Shown piece after piece: positions 56,415 to 64,000 of a stretch of 64,000 bases of DNA. Both the position numbers and the translations under genes were made by a program. The number at the start of each line of letters is the position of its first letter. Within the stretch, counting starts at the first letter, position 1. Source of the DNA: Pseudorhodoplanes sp. (GTDB lineage: Bacteria; Pseudomonadota; Alphaproteobacteria; Rhizobiales; Xanthobacteraceae); NCBI GenBank assembly GCA_019187085.1, contig JABARS010000001.1, forward strand, positions 124,001 to 188,000, given 5' to 3'. Under the pieces are notes generated by a model that made no database searches, was not told the origin of the DNA, and was given only the letters and a program-made list of their open reading frames with translations.

Positions 56415-57935
56415 ATGCTGACCGTCTCCCTTTTCATCGAATTGATCCGCACGCGGCCGCGATTCATTTTCTGGCTGGCGGTGTCGATCCAGGCGCTGCT
56501 GTGGACGCTGGTGCCGTGGCTGTTCTATGTCGCGCCGCCCGGCGATGTCGCCGACGTGATCGCGATCGGCCACGGCTTTCCGTTCGGTGGCGAGCTCGGT
56601 CCCCCGCTCGCCTATTGGGCGGCGGAGATCGCATTCCATATCGGCGGCCTGCTCGGCGTTTATGCGCTGTCGCAATTGTGCTTGATCGTCACGCTGTGCG
56701 CGGTCTTCTCGCTCGGCACGCTGATCGTCGGCGCCCATCACGCCGTGCTCGCGATCCTTTTGATGGCCGGCATCACCGCGCTCGGCGCGCCGACGCCGGA
56801 TTTCGGGCCCGCGATCCTCTCGATGCCGGTCTGGGCGCTTGCGCTGCTGCATTTCTACCGCGCCGCCGGACTGGGCCAGCCCGCGGCCTGGTATGCGCTC
56901 GCCATCGACATCGGCGTGCTCGGCCTGATCAGCTATCAGGGCCTGATGCTGGCCGCACTGCTGCCGCTATTCGCGTTGCTCAGCGGGCGCATGGCCACGA
57001 TCGTGCGCACCATGCATCCGCTGATCGCCGGCGTCCTCGCCGTGCTGATCCTGTTTCCGCACCTCGTCTGGGTCGATCAGGTCGGCAATGCGAAGGTGCC
57101 CGCTTTCGCCGCGCTGGCCTCGCGCGAGGCGCTCGTCGGCACACTCACCGCCTGGGGGCGGCTCGCCGCCATTCTCGCGCTCAGCTATGCCGGGCTGCTG
57201 ATCCTGATCGTCATCGCCACCAACGCCACGCGCGTACGGCGCGCGCAGAGCATCGTCATCCGTCGCCCGGTGGTCGATCCGTTCGCGCGCCGGTTCGTCT
57301 ATTTCTTTGCGCTCGTGCCGCCGCTGCTGGTGACGCTGGTTTCCGCGCTCTCCGGCCAGACCTCGCCGGTGGTGCTCAGCCCCGCCCTCGTCCTGTCCGC
57401 CCTTGCGCTCGTGATCGCGGCCGGCGACAATCTCGCCCTGCATCACCAGCGCCTGCTGGCGACGGCCTGGGCGCTGCTCCTGCTGCTGCCGCCGCTCCTT
57501 GCCGCGTTCGCCGCGCTGATCACGCCCTGGACCGGCATCGAACTGCGCATCACGCAGCCGGCGCCGGCCATGGCGCGCTATCTGGCCGAGAACTTCGAGC
57601 GTCGCACCGGCCGCCCGCTCACGATCGTCGGCGGCCAGACGCGGCTCGCCTCGCTCGTGGCGATGTTCGCGCCGAGCCGGCCCTCGATCTTCATCGACAA
57701 TAACGTCACGCGCACGATCCGGCGCGACGACATCGTCGAAAAAGGCGCGGTCATCGTCTGGCCGGCGACCGACGCCGCCGGCACGCCGCCGCCGGACATC
57801 AAGGCGCAGTTTCCCGACCTCGTGCCGGAGGTGCCGCGCGTGTTCGAACGCATGATCGAGGGACGGCTGATGCCGTTCCGCATCGGCTGGGCGATGCTGC
57901 GGCCGCGCGCGCCGGAGGGCGCGCCGGCTCAGTGA
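56415..57935 (+). CDS. Polytopic membrane protein, GT-C glycosyltransferase-like
   Basis: 506 residues with about ten or eleven hydrophobic spans. HGFPFGGELGPPLAYWAAEI recalls the first loop (DE-like, here with E) of the PMT/ArnT family. A soluble C-terminal domain (TIVGGQTRLASLVAMFAPSR) follows the last helices. This fits an undecaprenyl-sugar-using glycosyltransferase, although the key acidic pair is not convincing. It follows rnhB after 48 nt. The 3' end overlaps cydB by 7 nt. Confidence 0.75.
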   Translation: MLTVSLFIELIRTRPRFIFWLAVSIQALLWTLVPWLFYVAPPGDVADVIAIGHGFPFGGELGPPLAYWAAEIAFHIGGLLGVYALSQLCLIVTLCAVFSLGTLIVGAHHAVLAILLMAGITALGAPTPDFGPAILSMPVWALALLHFYRAAGLGQPAAWYALAIDIGVLGLISYQGLMLAALLPLFALLSGRMATIVRTMHPLIAGVLAVLILFPHLVWVDQVGNAKVPAFAALASREALVGTLTAWGRLAAILALSYAGLLILIVIATNATRVRRAQSIVIRRPVVDPFARRFVYFFALVPPLLVTLVSALSGQTSPVVLSPALVLSALALVIAAGDNLALHHQRLLATAWALLLLLPPLLAAFAALITPWTGIELRITQPAPAMARYLAENFERRTGRPLTIVGGQTRLASLVAMFAPSRPSIFIDNNVTRTIRRDDIVEKGAVIVWPATDAAGTPPPDIKAQFPDLVPEVPRVFERMIEGRLMPFRIGWAMLRPRAPEGAPAQ

Positions 57936-58930
57936 TAGCTCTCGCCCTCGCGCACCTTGCCGCGGAACAGCCAGTACACAAACACGATATAGCCGAGCAC
58001 GATCGGCAGCAGCACGAGCGTGCCGATGAGCATGAAAATCTGGCTGGAGGGCGCAGCCGCCGTATCCCAGACCGTGAGCGACGGCGGCACGAGATAGGGA
58101 TAGTTCGAAATCACGAGACCGAGATAGCCGAGCAGAAAGAGCGCAATCGCCGACAGGAACGGCACGGCGTCGTACTTGCGCACGAGCCCGCGCCATAGCG
58201 CGCAGGCGGCAAGCGCGGTGAGCACCGGCACTGGCCACAGATAGTAGAAATTCGGCAACGAAAACCAGCGCGCTGCCACGCGCTCGATCGCAAGCGGCGT
58301 CCACAGGCTGACCGCCGCCATGAAGATGAGGACCGCGAGCAGCAGGAGGCCGGCCTGTCCGCGCGCGCGCTCGGCGACCGGCCCCTCGGTCTTCATCACG
58401 AGCCAGGTCGCCCCGAGCAGGCCATAGCCCGCGACCAAGGCCACCCCACACATGACCGCGAACGGCGTCGCCCAGTCGAACGCCCCGCCGGCATAGGCGC
58501 CGTCGCGCACCGTCACACCCTGGATGAGCGCGCCGAGAATGACGCCCTGCGCGAACGCCGCGATCGCGGAGCCGGCGACAAAAGCGAAATTCCACCAGGT
58601 CTTGCTGCGCGAGACGAGACGGAACTCGAACGCCACGCCGCGAAAGACGAGCGCGAGCAGCATCACGATCACCGGCAGATAGAAGGCGGGCATGATCACC
58701 GCGTAGGCGGCGGGAAACGCCACCCACAATCCGCCGCCGCCGAGTACGAGCCAGGTCTCGTTACCGTCCCAGAACGGAGCGATCGAGCGCATCATCTGGT
58801 CGCGCTCGGCTTCGCTGCGGGAGAACGGAAACAGGATCCCGACGCCGAGGTCGAAGCCGTCGAGAATGACATACATCGCGACCGCGATCCCGATCAGGGC
58901 GGCCCAGATGACGGGAAGATACCATTCCAT
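57929..58930 (-). CDS. cydB: Cytochrome bd-type quinol oxidase subunit II
   Basis: 333 residues, eight or nine hydrophobic spans. FWDGNETWLVLGGGGLWVAF is the CydB signature, with PAAYAVIMPAFYLPVI as the next helix. It stabilises the di-heme site of CydA. It starts 12 nt after cydA and ends convergent with the preceding membrane protein gene. No CydX-like mini-gene follows. Confidence 0.95.
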   Translation of the reverse strand: MEWYLPVIWAALIGIAVAMYVILDGFDLGVGILFPFSRSEAERDQMMRSIAPFWDGNETWLVLGGGGLWVAFPAAYAVIMPAFYLPVIVMLLALVFRGVAFEFRLVSRSKTWWNFAFVAGSAIAAFAQGVILGALIQGVTVRDGAYAGGAFDWATPFAVMCGVALVAGYGLLGATWLVMKTEGPVAERARGQAGLLLLAVLIFMAAVSLWTPLAIERVAARWFSLPNFYYLWPVPVLTALAACALWRGLVRKYDAVPFLSAIALFLLGYLGLVISNYPYLVPPSLTVWDTAAAPSSQIFMLIGTLVLLPIVLGYIVFVYWLFRGKVREGESYH

Positions 58931-58942
58931 CGCCGCCTCCGC

Positions 58943-60328
58943 TCACATCGCTTCGCCGGCCGCACGTCCGGCCGCGGCAAGCGGCCGGCTCGGCAGGCCT
59001 TCCGATTCCTCGATCGCGGAACCCTGCGGCCCCTTCGCGATCAGCCGGTTGATGTAATAGATGCCCATCGAGAACACGATGCCGTAGCAGAACACGAACA
59101 GCAGCAGCGTCGAGAGGATGCTCGCCGCTGGCACCGGCGACACCCCGTCCGCAGTGCGCAGGATGCCATACGCGAGCCAGGGCTGGCGGCCGCTCTCTGT
59201 CACCACCCATCCGGCAATCACCGCGACAAATCCGATCCACCAGCTATGCGCCACGATGCGCAGATACCAGCGGGTATCGAACAGCCGTCCGCGCCACCAC
59301 AACAGCGCGCCGAACAGCGCCGCCGCGATCATGAAGAAGCCGATATAGAGCATGATGCGGAACGCAAAGAAAACATTGTGCACCGGCGGGCGCTCCGACG
59401 GCGGCACGCTCTTGAGGCCGGGAAACAGTCCGTTCGGATCGTGCGTGAGGATGAGGGACGAGCCGCGCGGAATGGAGATCGCGAAACGGTTGGTCTCGTT
59501 CTTTTCGTCGGGCCAGGCGAAGATATGGAAATCGCCGGGCTTGCTGCCGTCCCAATGCCCTTCCATGGCGGCGACCTTGATCGGCTGATGTTTGAGCGTG
59601 TTCAGGCCGTGCAAGTCGCCGAGCACGAGCTGGAGCGGGGCGAGGATGACGAGCAGGCCGATCGCCATGCGCACCATCGTGCGCGCGTCCTCGAGAAAAT
59701 GTCCGGCGAGCAGATAGCGTGCGCCCACCGCCAGCACCACGAACGCCGTCGTCAGATAGGCGGCATTGAGCATGTGCGCGAAGCGATAGGGGAAGCTTGG
59801 ATTGAAGACGATCGTCAGCCAGTCGACCGGATAGGCGATGCCGCCGCGCACCTCATGTCCGGCCGGCGTCTGCATCCAGCTATTGGCCGAGAGGATCCAG
59901 AAGGCCGAAATCGCCGTCCCGACAGCGACCGCCGCCGCCGACAGGACATAGAGCCCGCGCGGCACGCGGTTGAACCCGAACAGCAGGATGCCGAGGAAGG
60001 TCGCCTCGAGGAAAAACGCGGTCAGCACCTCGTAGCCGATCAGCGGGCCGATCACGTTGCCGACCGCGACCGAGAAACGGCTCCAGTTGGTGCCGAACTG
60101 GTAGGACAGCACGATCCCCGAAACGACGCCCATCGCAAACGAGACCGCGAAAATCTTAGTCCAGAACCGCATCTGGCGGATAAACCGCTCTTCGCCGGTG
60201 CGCAGCCAGAGCACGCCGAGCGTTGCGATATAGGCCGACAGGCCGATCGTGAAGCTCGGGAAGATGATGTGGAATGTCACCGTGAAGGCGAACTGGATGC
60301 GGGCGAGCAGAACGGGATCGAAATCCAC
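58943..60328 (-). CDS. cydA: Cytochrome bd-type quinol oxidase subunit I
   Basis: 461 residues. QFAFTVTFHIIFPSFTIGLS includes the His ligand of heme b595, VASGI-like block FAMGVVSGIVLSYQFGTNWS contains helix II, and the quinol-site motif is TESGRQPWLAYGILRTADGV. KHQPIKVAAMEGHWDGS holds the conserved Lys, Glu and W. The Q-loop is short (no large insert between helices VI and VII), as in the cyanide-insensitive CioA group. High O2 affinity oxidase for microaerobic or stress conditions. Confidence 0.96.
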   Translation of the reverse strand: MDFDPVLLARIQFAFTVTFHIIFPSFTIGLSAYIATLGVLWLRTGEERFIRQMRFWTKIFAVSFAMGVVSGIVLSYQFGTNWSRFSVAVGNVIGPLIGYEVLTAFFLEATFLGILLFGFNRVPRGLYVLSAAAVAVGTAISAFWILSANSWMQTPAGHEVRGGIAYPVDWLTIVFNPSFPYRFAHMLNAAYLTTAFVVLAVGARYLLAGHFLEDARTMVRMAIGLLVILAPLQLVLGDLHGLNTLKHQPIKVAAMEGHWDGSKPGDFHIFAWPDEKNETNRFAISIPRGSSLILTHDPNGLFPGLKSVPPSERPPVHNVFFAFRIMLYIGFFMIAAALFGALLWWRGRLFDTRWYLRIVAHSWWIGFVAVIAGWVVTESGRQPWLAYGILRTADGVSPVPAASILSTLLLFVFCYGIVFSMGIYYINRLIAKGPQGSAIEESEGLPSRPLAAAGRAAGEAM

Positions 60329-60460
60329 GGCAAGCTCCTCGATTCTTGCATCAGCTTCGAGCTCCGCCGCAGGCCGGCAGGAGCAACCATGTCCGCAGCC
60401 GGCGCATATAAACGCGCCCCGCGCGCACGATCAGACGACAAGACACAATGGGCGCGCCAG

Positions 60461-60492
60461 GTTCCCGTGTGATAAAGTTCCCGCGCGATAAA
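60461..60492. repeat. Two-copy 16-bp direct repeat
   Basis: GTTCCCGTGTGATAAA and GTTCCCGCGCGATAAA lie head-to-tail, with two mismatches. They lie 133 nt upstream of cydA and just before an A/T-rich patch, so they may be paired binding sites for a regulator of the oxidase. Confidence 0.75.
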
Positions 60493-60557
60493 TAATTACT
60501 CTATCATGATTTCGGATTGCGAATCCGGTCCCGTTCCGCAGACCATGGCCGCCGCCC

Positions 60558-60603
60558 GTGCGGGCCCAAGTGCGGGCCCAAGTGCGGGCCCAAGTGCGGG
60601 CCG
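60558..60603. repeat. 12-bp tandem repeat, about 3.8 copies
   Basis: GTGCGGGCCCAA is repeated three times perfectly and once in part. Each unit contains the palindrome GGGCCC. It is a simple-sequence tract likely to vary in copy number between strains. Confidence 0.9.
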
Positions 60604-60834
60604 CCGCCCTCTCGCAGCGAAAGCGCCCGGCGTCTGTGCCATTGCCCGCAGCAGTGGGATTTCGCGACGCAACGGGACAACGACGCGCCGAATCACAGCC
60701 TGCACACGGCAGAAGCGGTCCACAGCGTCAACGATTCTCAGCAAAGAATAGCGGTGCACAACCCGGCCCGGTCCGCCCCACGGCGCGGTCGGGGCGGTAA
60801 CTTGGCGCTCTCCATTCCGGGCGAGGGGAGATCA

Positions 60835-62196
60835 ATGGCCAAGAAATCGCGTACGACAGCAACGGCGAAATCCGCCGCTCCGGCGAGCGGCGGTTTCGAG
60901 GCGATGCTCGACAATTATTTCCAGCTCACGAAGAACGGAACCAGCGTCCGCACCGAAGCGATCGCCGGCGTCACGACGTTCCTGACGATGGTGTACATCA
61001 TCTTCGTCAATCCGCAGATCCTCGGCGCCGCCGGCATGGACAAGGGCGCCGTCTTCGTCGCCACCTGCATCGCGGCCGCGGTGTCCACGCTGGTGATGGC
61101 GCTGTACGCGAATTATCCGATCGCGCTGGCGCCGGGCATGGGGCTAAACGCGTTCTTCGCGTTCACGGTGGTGATCGGCTACAAATATTCCTGGCAGCAG
61201 GCGCTGGCCGCAGTCTTCCTGTCCGGCATCATCTTCCTGCTGCTGTCGGTATTCCGCATCCGCGAGTACATCATCGACGCCATCCCGCGGAACCTGAAAT
61301 TCGCGATCTCGGCCGGCGTCGGGCTGTTTCTCGGCATCATCGCATTCCAGCAGGCCAAGCTCGTGGTCGGCAATCCGGTGACGCTGGTGACGCTCGGCGA
61401 CGTCAAAAATCCGACCGTCATCCTGTTCCTGCTCGGATTCGTGCTCATCGTCGCGCTCAATTACCTGCGCGTGCTGGGCGGCACGCTGATCGGCATCCTC
61501 GTGGTGTCGATCATCGGCATCCCGCTCGGGCTGTCGCAATTCACCGGGGTCGTCTCCATGCCGCCGTCGCTGGCGCCGACCTTCCTGCAGCTCGACTTCT
61601 CGCGCGTCTTCGAGCTGACGTTCGTCATCGTCGTGCTCAGCATCCTGCTGATCGACGTGTTCGACAATGCCGGCACGCTGATCGGCGTCGCCCACCGCGC
61701 CGGCCTGCTCGACAAGCAGGGCCGGCTGCCACGGATGAAGCAGGCGCTGATTTCCGACAGCTTCGCGGCGATGTTCGGCGCCTCGATCGGCACCTCGACG
61801 ACGACGAGCTATATCGAGAGCACCGCAGGCGTCTCCGCCGGCGGACGCACCGGCCTGACCGCCGCGGTGGTGGCGATCCTGTTCCTGCTGGCGCTGTTCT
61901 TCTCGCCGCTGGCGGGCATGATCCCGGCCTATGCGACCTCGGCCGCGCTTTTGTTCGTGGCCTGCCTGATGGCGCGCGGGCTCGCCGAGATGGATTGGGA
62001 AGACGTGACCGAAGCCGCCCCGGCGGTGGTGACGGCATTTGCGATGCCGCTCACCTATTCGATCGCGACCGGCATCGGGCTCGGCTTCATCACGTATGTC
62101 CTCATGAAGCTGCTGACCGGTCGCATCCGCGACGCCTCCCCGGCCATCATCGTGCTGGCGGTAATCTTCGCGGTGAAGTTCGCGGTCACCGGCTGA
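60835..62196 (+). CDS. AzgA-type purine permease (NCS2 superfamily)
   Basis: 453 residues from ATG 60835 behind GAGGGGAG. About 13 hydrophobic spans. EAIAGVTTFLTMVYIIFVNP is the AzgA signature, ALAPGMGLNAFFAFTVVIGY carries the GMGLNA motif and GTSTTTSYIESTAGVSAGGR the substrate-site motif. It takes up adenine, hypoxanthine or guanine with protons. The longer frame upstream covers the repeats and is not used. Confidence 0.93.
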   Translation: MAKKSRTTATAKSAAPASGGFEAMLDNYFQLTKNGTSVRTEAIAGVTTFLTMVYIIFVNPQILGAAGMDKGAVFVATCIAAAVSTLVMALYANYPIALAPGMGLNAFFAFTVVIGYKYSWQQALAAVFLSGIIFLLLSVFRIREYIIDAIPRNLKFAISAGVGLFLGIIAFQQAKLVVGNPVTLVTLGDVKNPTVILFLLGFVLIVALNYLRVLGGTLIGILVVSIIGIPLGLSQFTGVVSMPPSLAPTFLQLDFSRVFELTFVIVVLSILLIDVFDNAGTLIGVAHRAGLLDKQGRLPRMKQALISDSFAAMFGASIGTSTTTSYIESTAGVSAGGRTGLTAAVVAILFLLALFFSPLAGMIPAYATSAALLFVACLMARGLAEMDWEDVTEAAPAVVTAFAMPLTYSIATGIGLGFITYVLMKLLTGRIRDASPAIIVLAVIFAVKFAVTG

Positions 62197-62207
62197 ATGG
62201 ACGCTAT

Positions 62208-62237
62208 CATCTGCGCCGGCCCCGGCCGGCGCAGATG
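62208..62237. terminator. Bidirectional hairpin between azgA-type and UDG genes
   Basis: CATCTGCGCCGGC (62208-62220) and GCCGGCGCAGATG (62225-62237) pair perfectly (13 bp) around CCCG, in the 54-bp gap between the convergent genes. Likely the shared terminator, although no long T-run follows. Confidence 0.7.
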
Positions 62238-62250
62238 AGACTGCCGCACA

Positions 62251-63075
62251 TCATCGGGCCAGCACTTTTTTCACGCTGAGAAAGTCGCGCCACGCCAACC
62301 GTTTCTCCAGCGGCGATCGCAGGAGATAGGCGGGGTGAAAAGTTGGCATCGCAGGAATCTCACGATCTCCCGCTTTATAGACAAGCCAGCGGCCGCGCAT
62401 CTTGCGGATGCCTTCACTCACCCCGAGCAGGGTCGCCATTGAAGGCTTGCCGAGGCAAATCAGGATGTCGGGATTCACAAGCTCGATCTGCCGCTGAATG
62501 AACGGCAGGCAGATCGCGGTCTCGTGCAGCGAAGGGTCGCGATTGCCCGGCGGGCGCCACGGCACGATGTTGGCGATATAGACCTTGCTGCGGTCGAGCC
62601 CGATCGCGGCCAGCATCAGATCGAGCAGTTTTCCCGACCGGCCGACAAAGGGGCGGCCCTCAATATCCTCCTCGCGGCCCGGCGCCTCGCCCACGAACAT
62701 CACGCGTGCCTTGGGATTTCCGTCAGCAAAGACGAGCCGTTTTGCAGTCGCGCGCAACGCACAGCCCTCGAAACGCTCGAGAATGGCGCGCAACTCCTCA
62801 AGACTTTCGGCCTTTCGCGCGGCTTCGCGGGCCGCCATCACCGCCTCCTCGGGTGGCAGCGGCGCAGCGGGCGCGGCACGCTGCGCGGGTGCGCTGTCGT
62901 GCATCGCGGATTTGCGCGCCGGCGCGGCCGGCGGGTCGAACGCATCGGCCTGCGGCGCGCGCGGCTCGGCAGCGGCGAGTCGGTCGACCGGAGTCTCGCC
63001 GAGCACGGCATCGACGCCGGCCTCGCCGTAGAAGACGAGCAGATCGCGGGCCGCCTGCTGTTTTTGCGCTGTCAT
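62251..63075 (-). CDS. Family-4-like uracil-DNA glycosylase with altered Fe-S ligands
   Basis: 274 residues; the first 95 are variable and Ala/Pro-rich. FVGEAPGREEDIEGRPFVGR is motif I with the water-activating E, and PTFHPAYLLR is motif II. Of the four Fe-S cysteines of family 4 (CxxC, NVVKCRPP, AAC), only two remain: FEGCAL has one Cys and NIVPWRPPGN has Trp for Cys, while ETAICLPF keeps its own. The cluster may be lost or bound differently. Confidence 0.88.
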   Translation of the reverse strand: MTAQKQQAARDLLVFYGEAGVDAVLGETPVDRLAAAEPRAPQADAFDPPAAPARKSAMHDSAPAQRAAPAAPLPPEEAVMAAREAARKAESLEELRAILERFEGCALRATAKRLVFADGNPKARVMFVGEAPGREEDIEGRPFVGRSGKLLDLMLAAIGLDRSKVYIANIVPWRPPGNRDPSLHETAICLPFIQRQIELVNPDILICLGKPSMATLLGVSEGIRKMRGRWLVYKAGDREIPAMPTFHPAYLLRSPLEKRLAWRDFLSVKKVLAR

Positions 63076-63222
63076 CGATCCCCTCGAAACCCGGCTCCGG
63101 GGCGAAGCGCCGCTGCGCGACGCCTCCCCAGCCTTGCGCCCCCCGGACTATGCCAGCCCATTGTCAGGCGGCGCAATTCATGGAATTGCTCAAAAACAAT
63201 TCCGCTCCAGGATTGACCCCGC

Positions 63223-64000
63223 ATGAGTGAACAGGAACTTCCGCCCCGCGAATCCATGGATTTCGACGTCGTGATCGTCGGCGCCGGCCCGGCCGGGCTC
63301 TCCGCCGCCATCCGCCTCAAGCAGGTCGCGCCCGAGGTCTCCGTCGTGGTCGTGGAGAAGGGCTCGGAGGTCGGCGCCCACATCCTCTCCGGCGCCGTGA
63401 TTGATCCCTCCGCACTCGATCGGCTGCTGCCCGACTGGCGCAACGATCCCGACCGCCCCCTGACCACCGAGGTGAAGGAAGACCGCTTCGCCTGGCTGAC
63501 GGAAAGCCGCGAAATCTCCTTCCCGCTCGTGCTGGCGCCGCCGCTGATGAGCAATCACGGCTGCTTCATCGGCTCGCTCGGCCAGGTCTGCCAGTTCCTG
63601 GCGGCGAAGGCCGAAGCGCTCGGCGTCGAAATCTATCCGGGCTTCGCGGCCGCCGAGATCCTTTACGGGGAAAACGGCACCGTCGCCGGCGTCGCCACCG
63701 GCGACATGGGGATCGGCAAGGACCGCAAGCACAAGGATTCGTTCACGCGCGGCATGGAACTGCGCGCCCGCTACACGCTGTTCGCCGAAGGCGCGCGCGG
63801 AAACCTGACCAAGATTCTGCTAGCGCGATTCAATCTGGCGCACGACCGCGACGTGCCGAAATTTGGCATCGGGCTGAAAGAAATCTGGCAGGTCGATCCC
63901 GCGCGGCATCGTCCCGGCCTCGTGCGCCACAGCTTCGGCTGGCCGCTGCCGACTGCGATCAGCGGCGGATCGTTCATCTATCACTACGGCGACAATCTCG
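63223..64000 (+). CDS. ETF-ubiquinone oxidoreductase (5' part)
   Basis: The visible 259 residues start MSEQELPPRESMDFDVVIVG with the FAD dinucleotide loop GAGPAGLSAAIRLKQVAP. GAHILSGAVIDP and GMELRARYTLFAEGARGNLT follow, both ETF-QO signatures, with KFGIGLKEIWQV near the window end. It passes electrons from electron-transfer flavoprotein to ubiquinone. The C-terminal 4Fe-4S part lies outside. The gap to the glycosylase (63076-63222) shows nothing. Confidence 0.95.
   Translation, partial: MSEQELPPRESMDFDVVIVGAGPAGLSAAIRLKQVAPEVSVVVVEKGSEVGAHILSGAVIDPSALDRLLPDWRNDPDRPLTTEVKEDRFAWLTESREISFPLVLAPPLMSNHGCFIGSLGQVCQFLAAKAEALGVEIYPGFAAAEILYGENGTVAGVATGDMGIGKDRKHKDSFTRGMELRARYTLFAEGARGNLTKILLARFNLAHDRDVPKFGIGLKEIWQVDPARHRPGLVRHSFGWPLPTAISGGSFIYHYGDNL

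Larger units (their letters stand above)
60329..60834. other. Intergenic region, cydA / purine permease
   Basis: 506 bases between divergent genes. It contains a 16-bp tandem repeat (60461-60492), an A/T-rich stretch (60485-60510) suited to a promoter and a 12-bp tandem repeat (60558-60603). I see no supported gene and no recognisable purine riboswitch. Confidence 0.5.

Noticed and set aside
57900..57935. CydX-type small subunit after cydB
   Set aside because: cydB ends overlapping the convergent gene, leaving no room for a downstream small gene.
56381..58727. Plus- and minus-strand long frames overlapping the GT-like gene and cydB
   Set aside because: They use alternative frames of the same DNA and give Arg/Ala/His-rich sequence without helices, unlike the membrane proteins in the correct frames.
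60508..60751. Short genes over the 12-bp repeat and upstream extension of the purine permease
   Set aside because: Translated repeats (CGPKCGPK) and no family similarity; a ribosome-binding site stands directly before ATG 60835.
60329..60834. Purine riboswitch upstream of the purine permease
   Set aside because: No recognisable three-way junction with the conserved loop sequences; repeats dominate the region.

Overview
This 64 kb, GC-rich window looks like a chromosomal segment of an alphaproteobacterium of the order Hyphomicrobiales (Rhizobiales). The evidence is a CcrM-type GANTC methylase, the runs hisD-UPF0262-phosphatase-infA-maf and smc-dsbA-dciA/mutY, PilZ and FixJ-type proteins, and palindromic intergenic repeats of the kind common in Bradyrhizobium relatives. 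The species cannot be fixed from the sequence alone.

Region 1 (1-17050) is a formate/selenium island. A long minus-strand operon runs fdoG-fdoH-fdoI-fdhE-selA-(Sel1-repeat gene)-selB-(selC)-two unknown genes-lipoate-ligase-like gene-DsrE-like gene. fdoG carries an in-frame UGA selenocysteine codon followed by a SECIS-like hairpin. Nearly every junction from selA onward overlaps by a few bases. The tRNA-Sec gene lies entirely inside the selB reading frame. Diverging on the plus strand are a frameshifted TlpA-like thioredoxin, a Tat-exported transglutaminase-like protein, a NifS-type cysteine desulfurase and selD. Together these supply selenium, build Sec-tRNA, insert Sec and mature a membrane-bound formate dehydrogenase.

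Region 2 (17050-20070) is an eroded hotspot at tRNA-Phe. It holds a LivF fragment, a degenerate repeat of about 20 nt, tRNA-Phe, a truncated P4-type integrase, an orphan fragment, an AlpA-like regulator, a duplicated att site, GGGTAG arm-like repeats and an IS3 transposase remnant.

Region 3 (20071-32911) is mostly conserved core: yacG, an acyl-CoA ligase/SDR pair, maf, infA, a low-molecular-weight phosphatase, UPF0262, hisD, a PilZ protein, smc, a DsbA-like protein, dciA and mutY.

Region 4 (32958-48234) is accessory. It has two secreted unknowns (one with Sel1 repeats) followed by a second mutY 3' fragment, palindromic repeats, a MASE1 histidine kinase/FixJ-type regulator pair, a putative Na+/H+ antiporter, UspA, a DUF892 ferritin-like protein, an FAD monooxygenase, periplasmic and RidA proteins, HdeD, an EamA transporter, and ccrM with a dense GANTC cluster at its start.

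Region 5 (48531-64000) contains a zinc metallopeptidase, a MarR-GNAT fusion with a perfect palindromic operator, a glycosyltransferase, a PA0069-type radical SAM protein, a VOC protein, a sulfur-type module (ArsR-rhodanese regulator / DsrE / MFS), rnhB, a polytopic membrane protein, cydAB, an AzgA-type purine permease, a family-4-like uracil-DNA glycosylase lacking two expected Fe-S cysteines, and the start of ETF-ubiquinone oxidoreductase.
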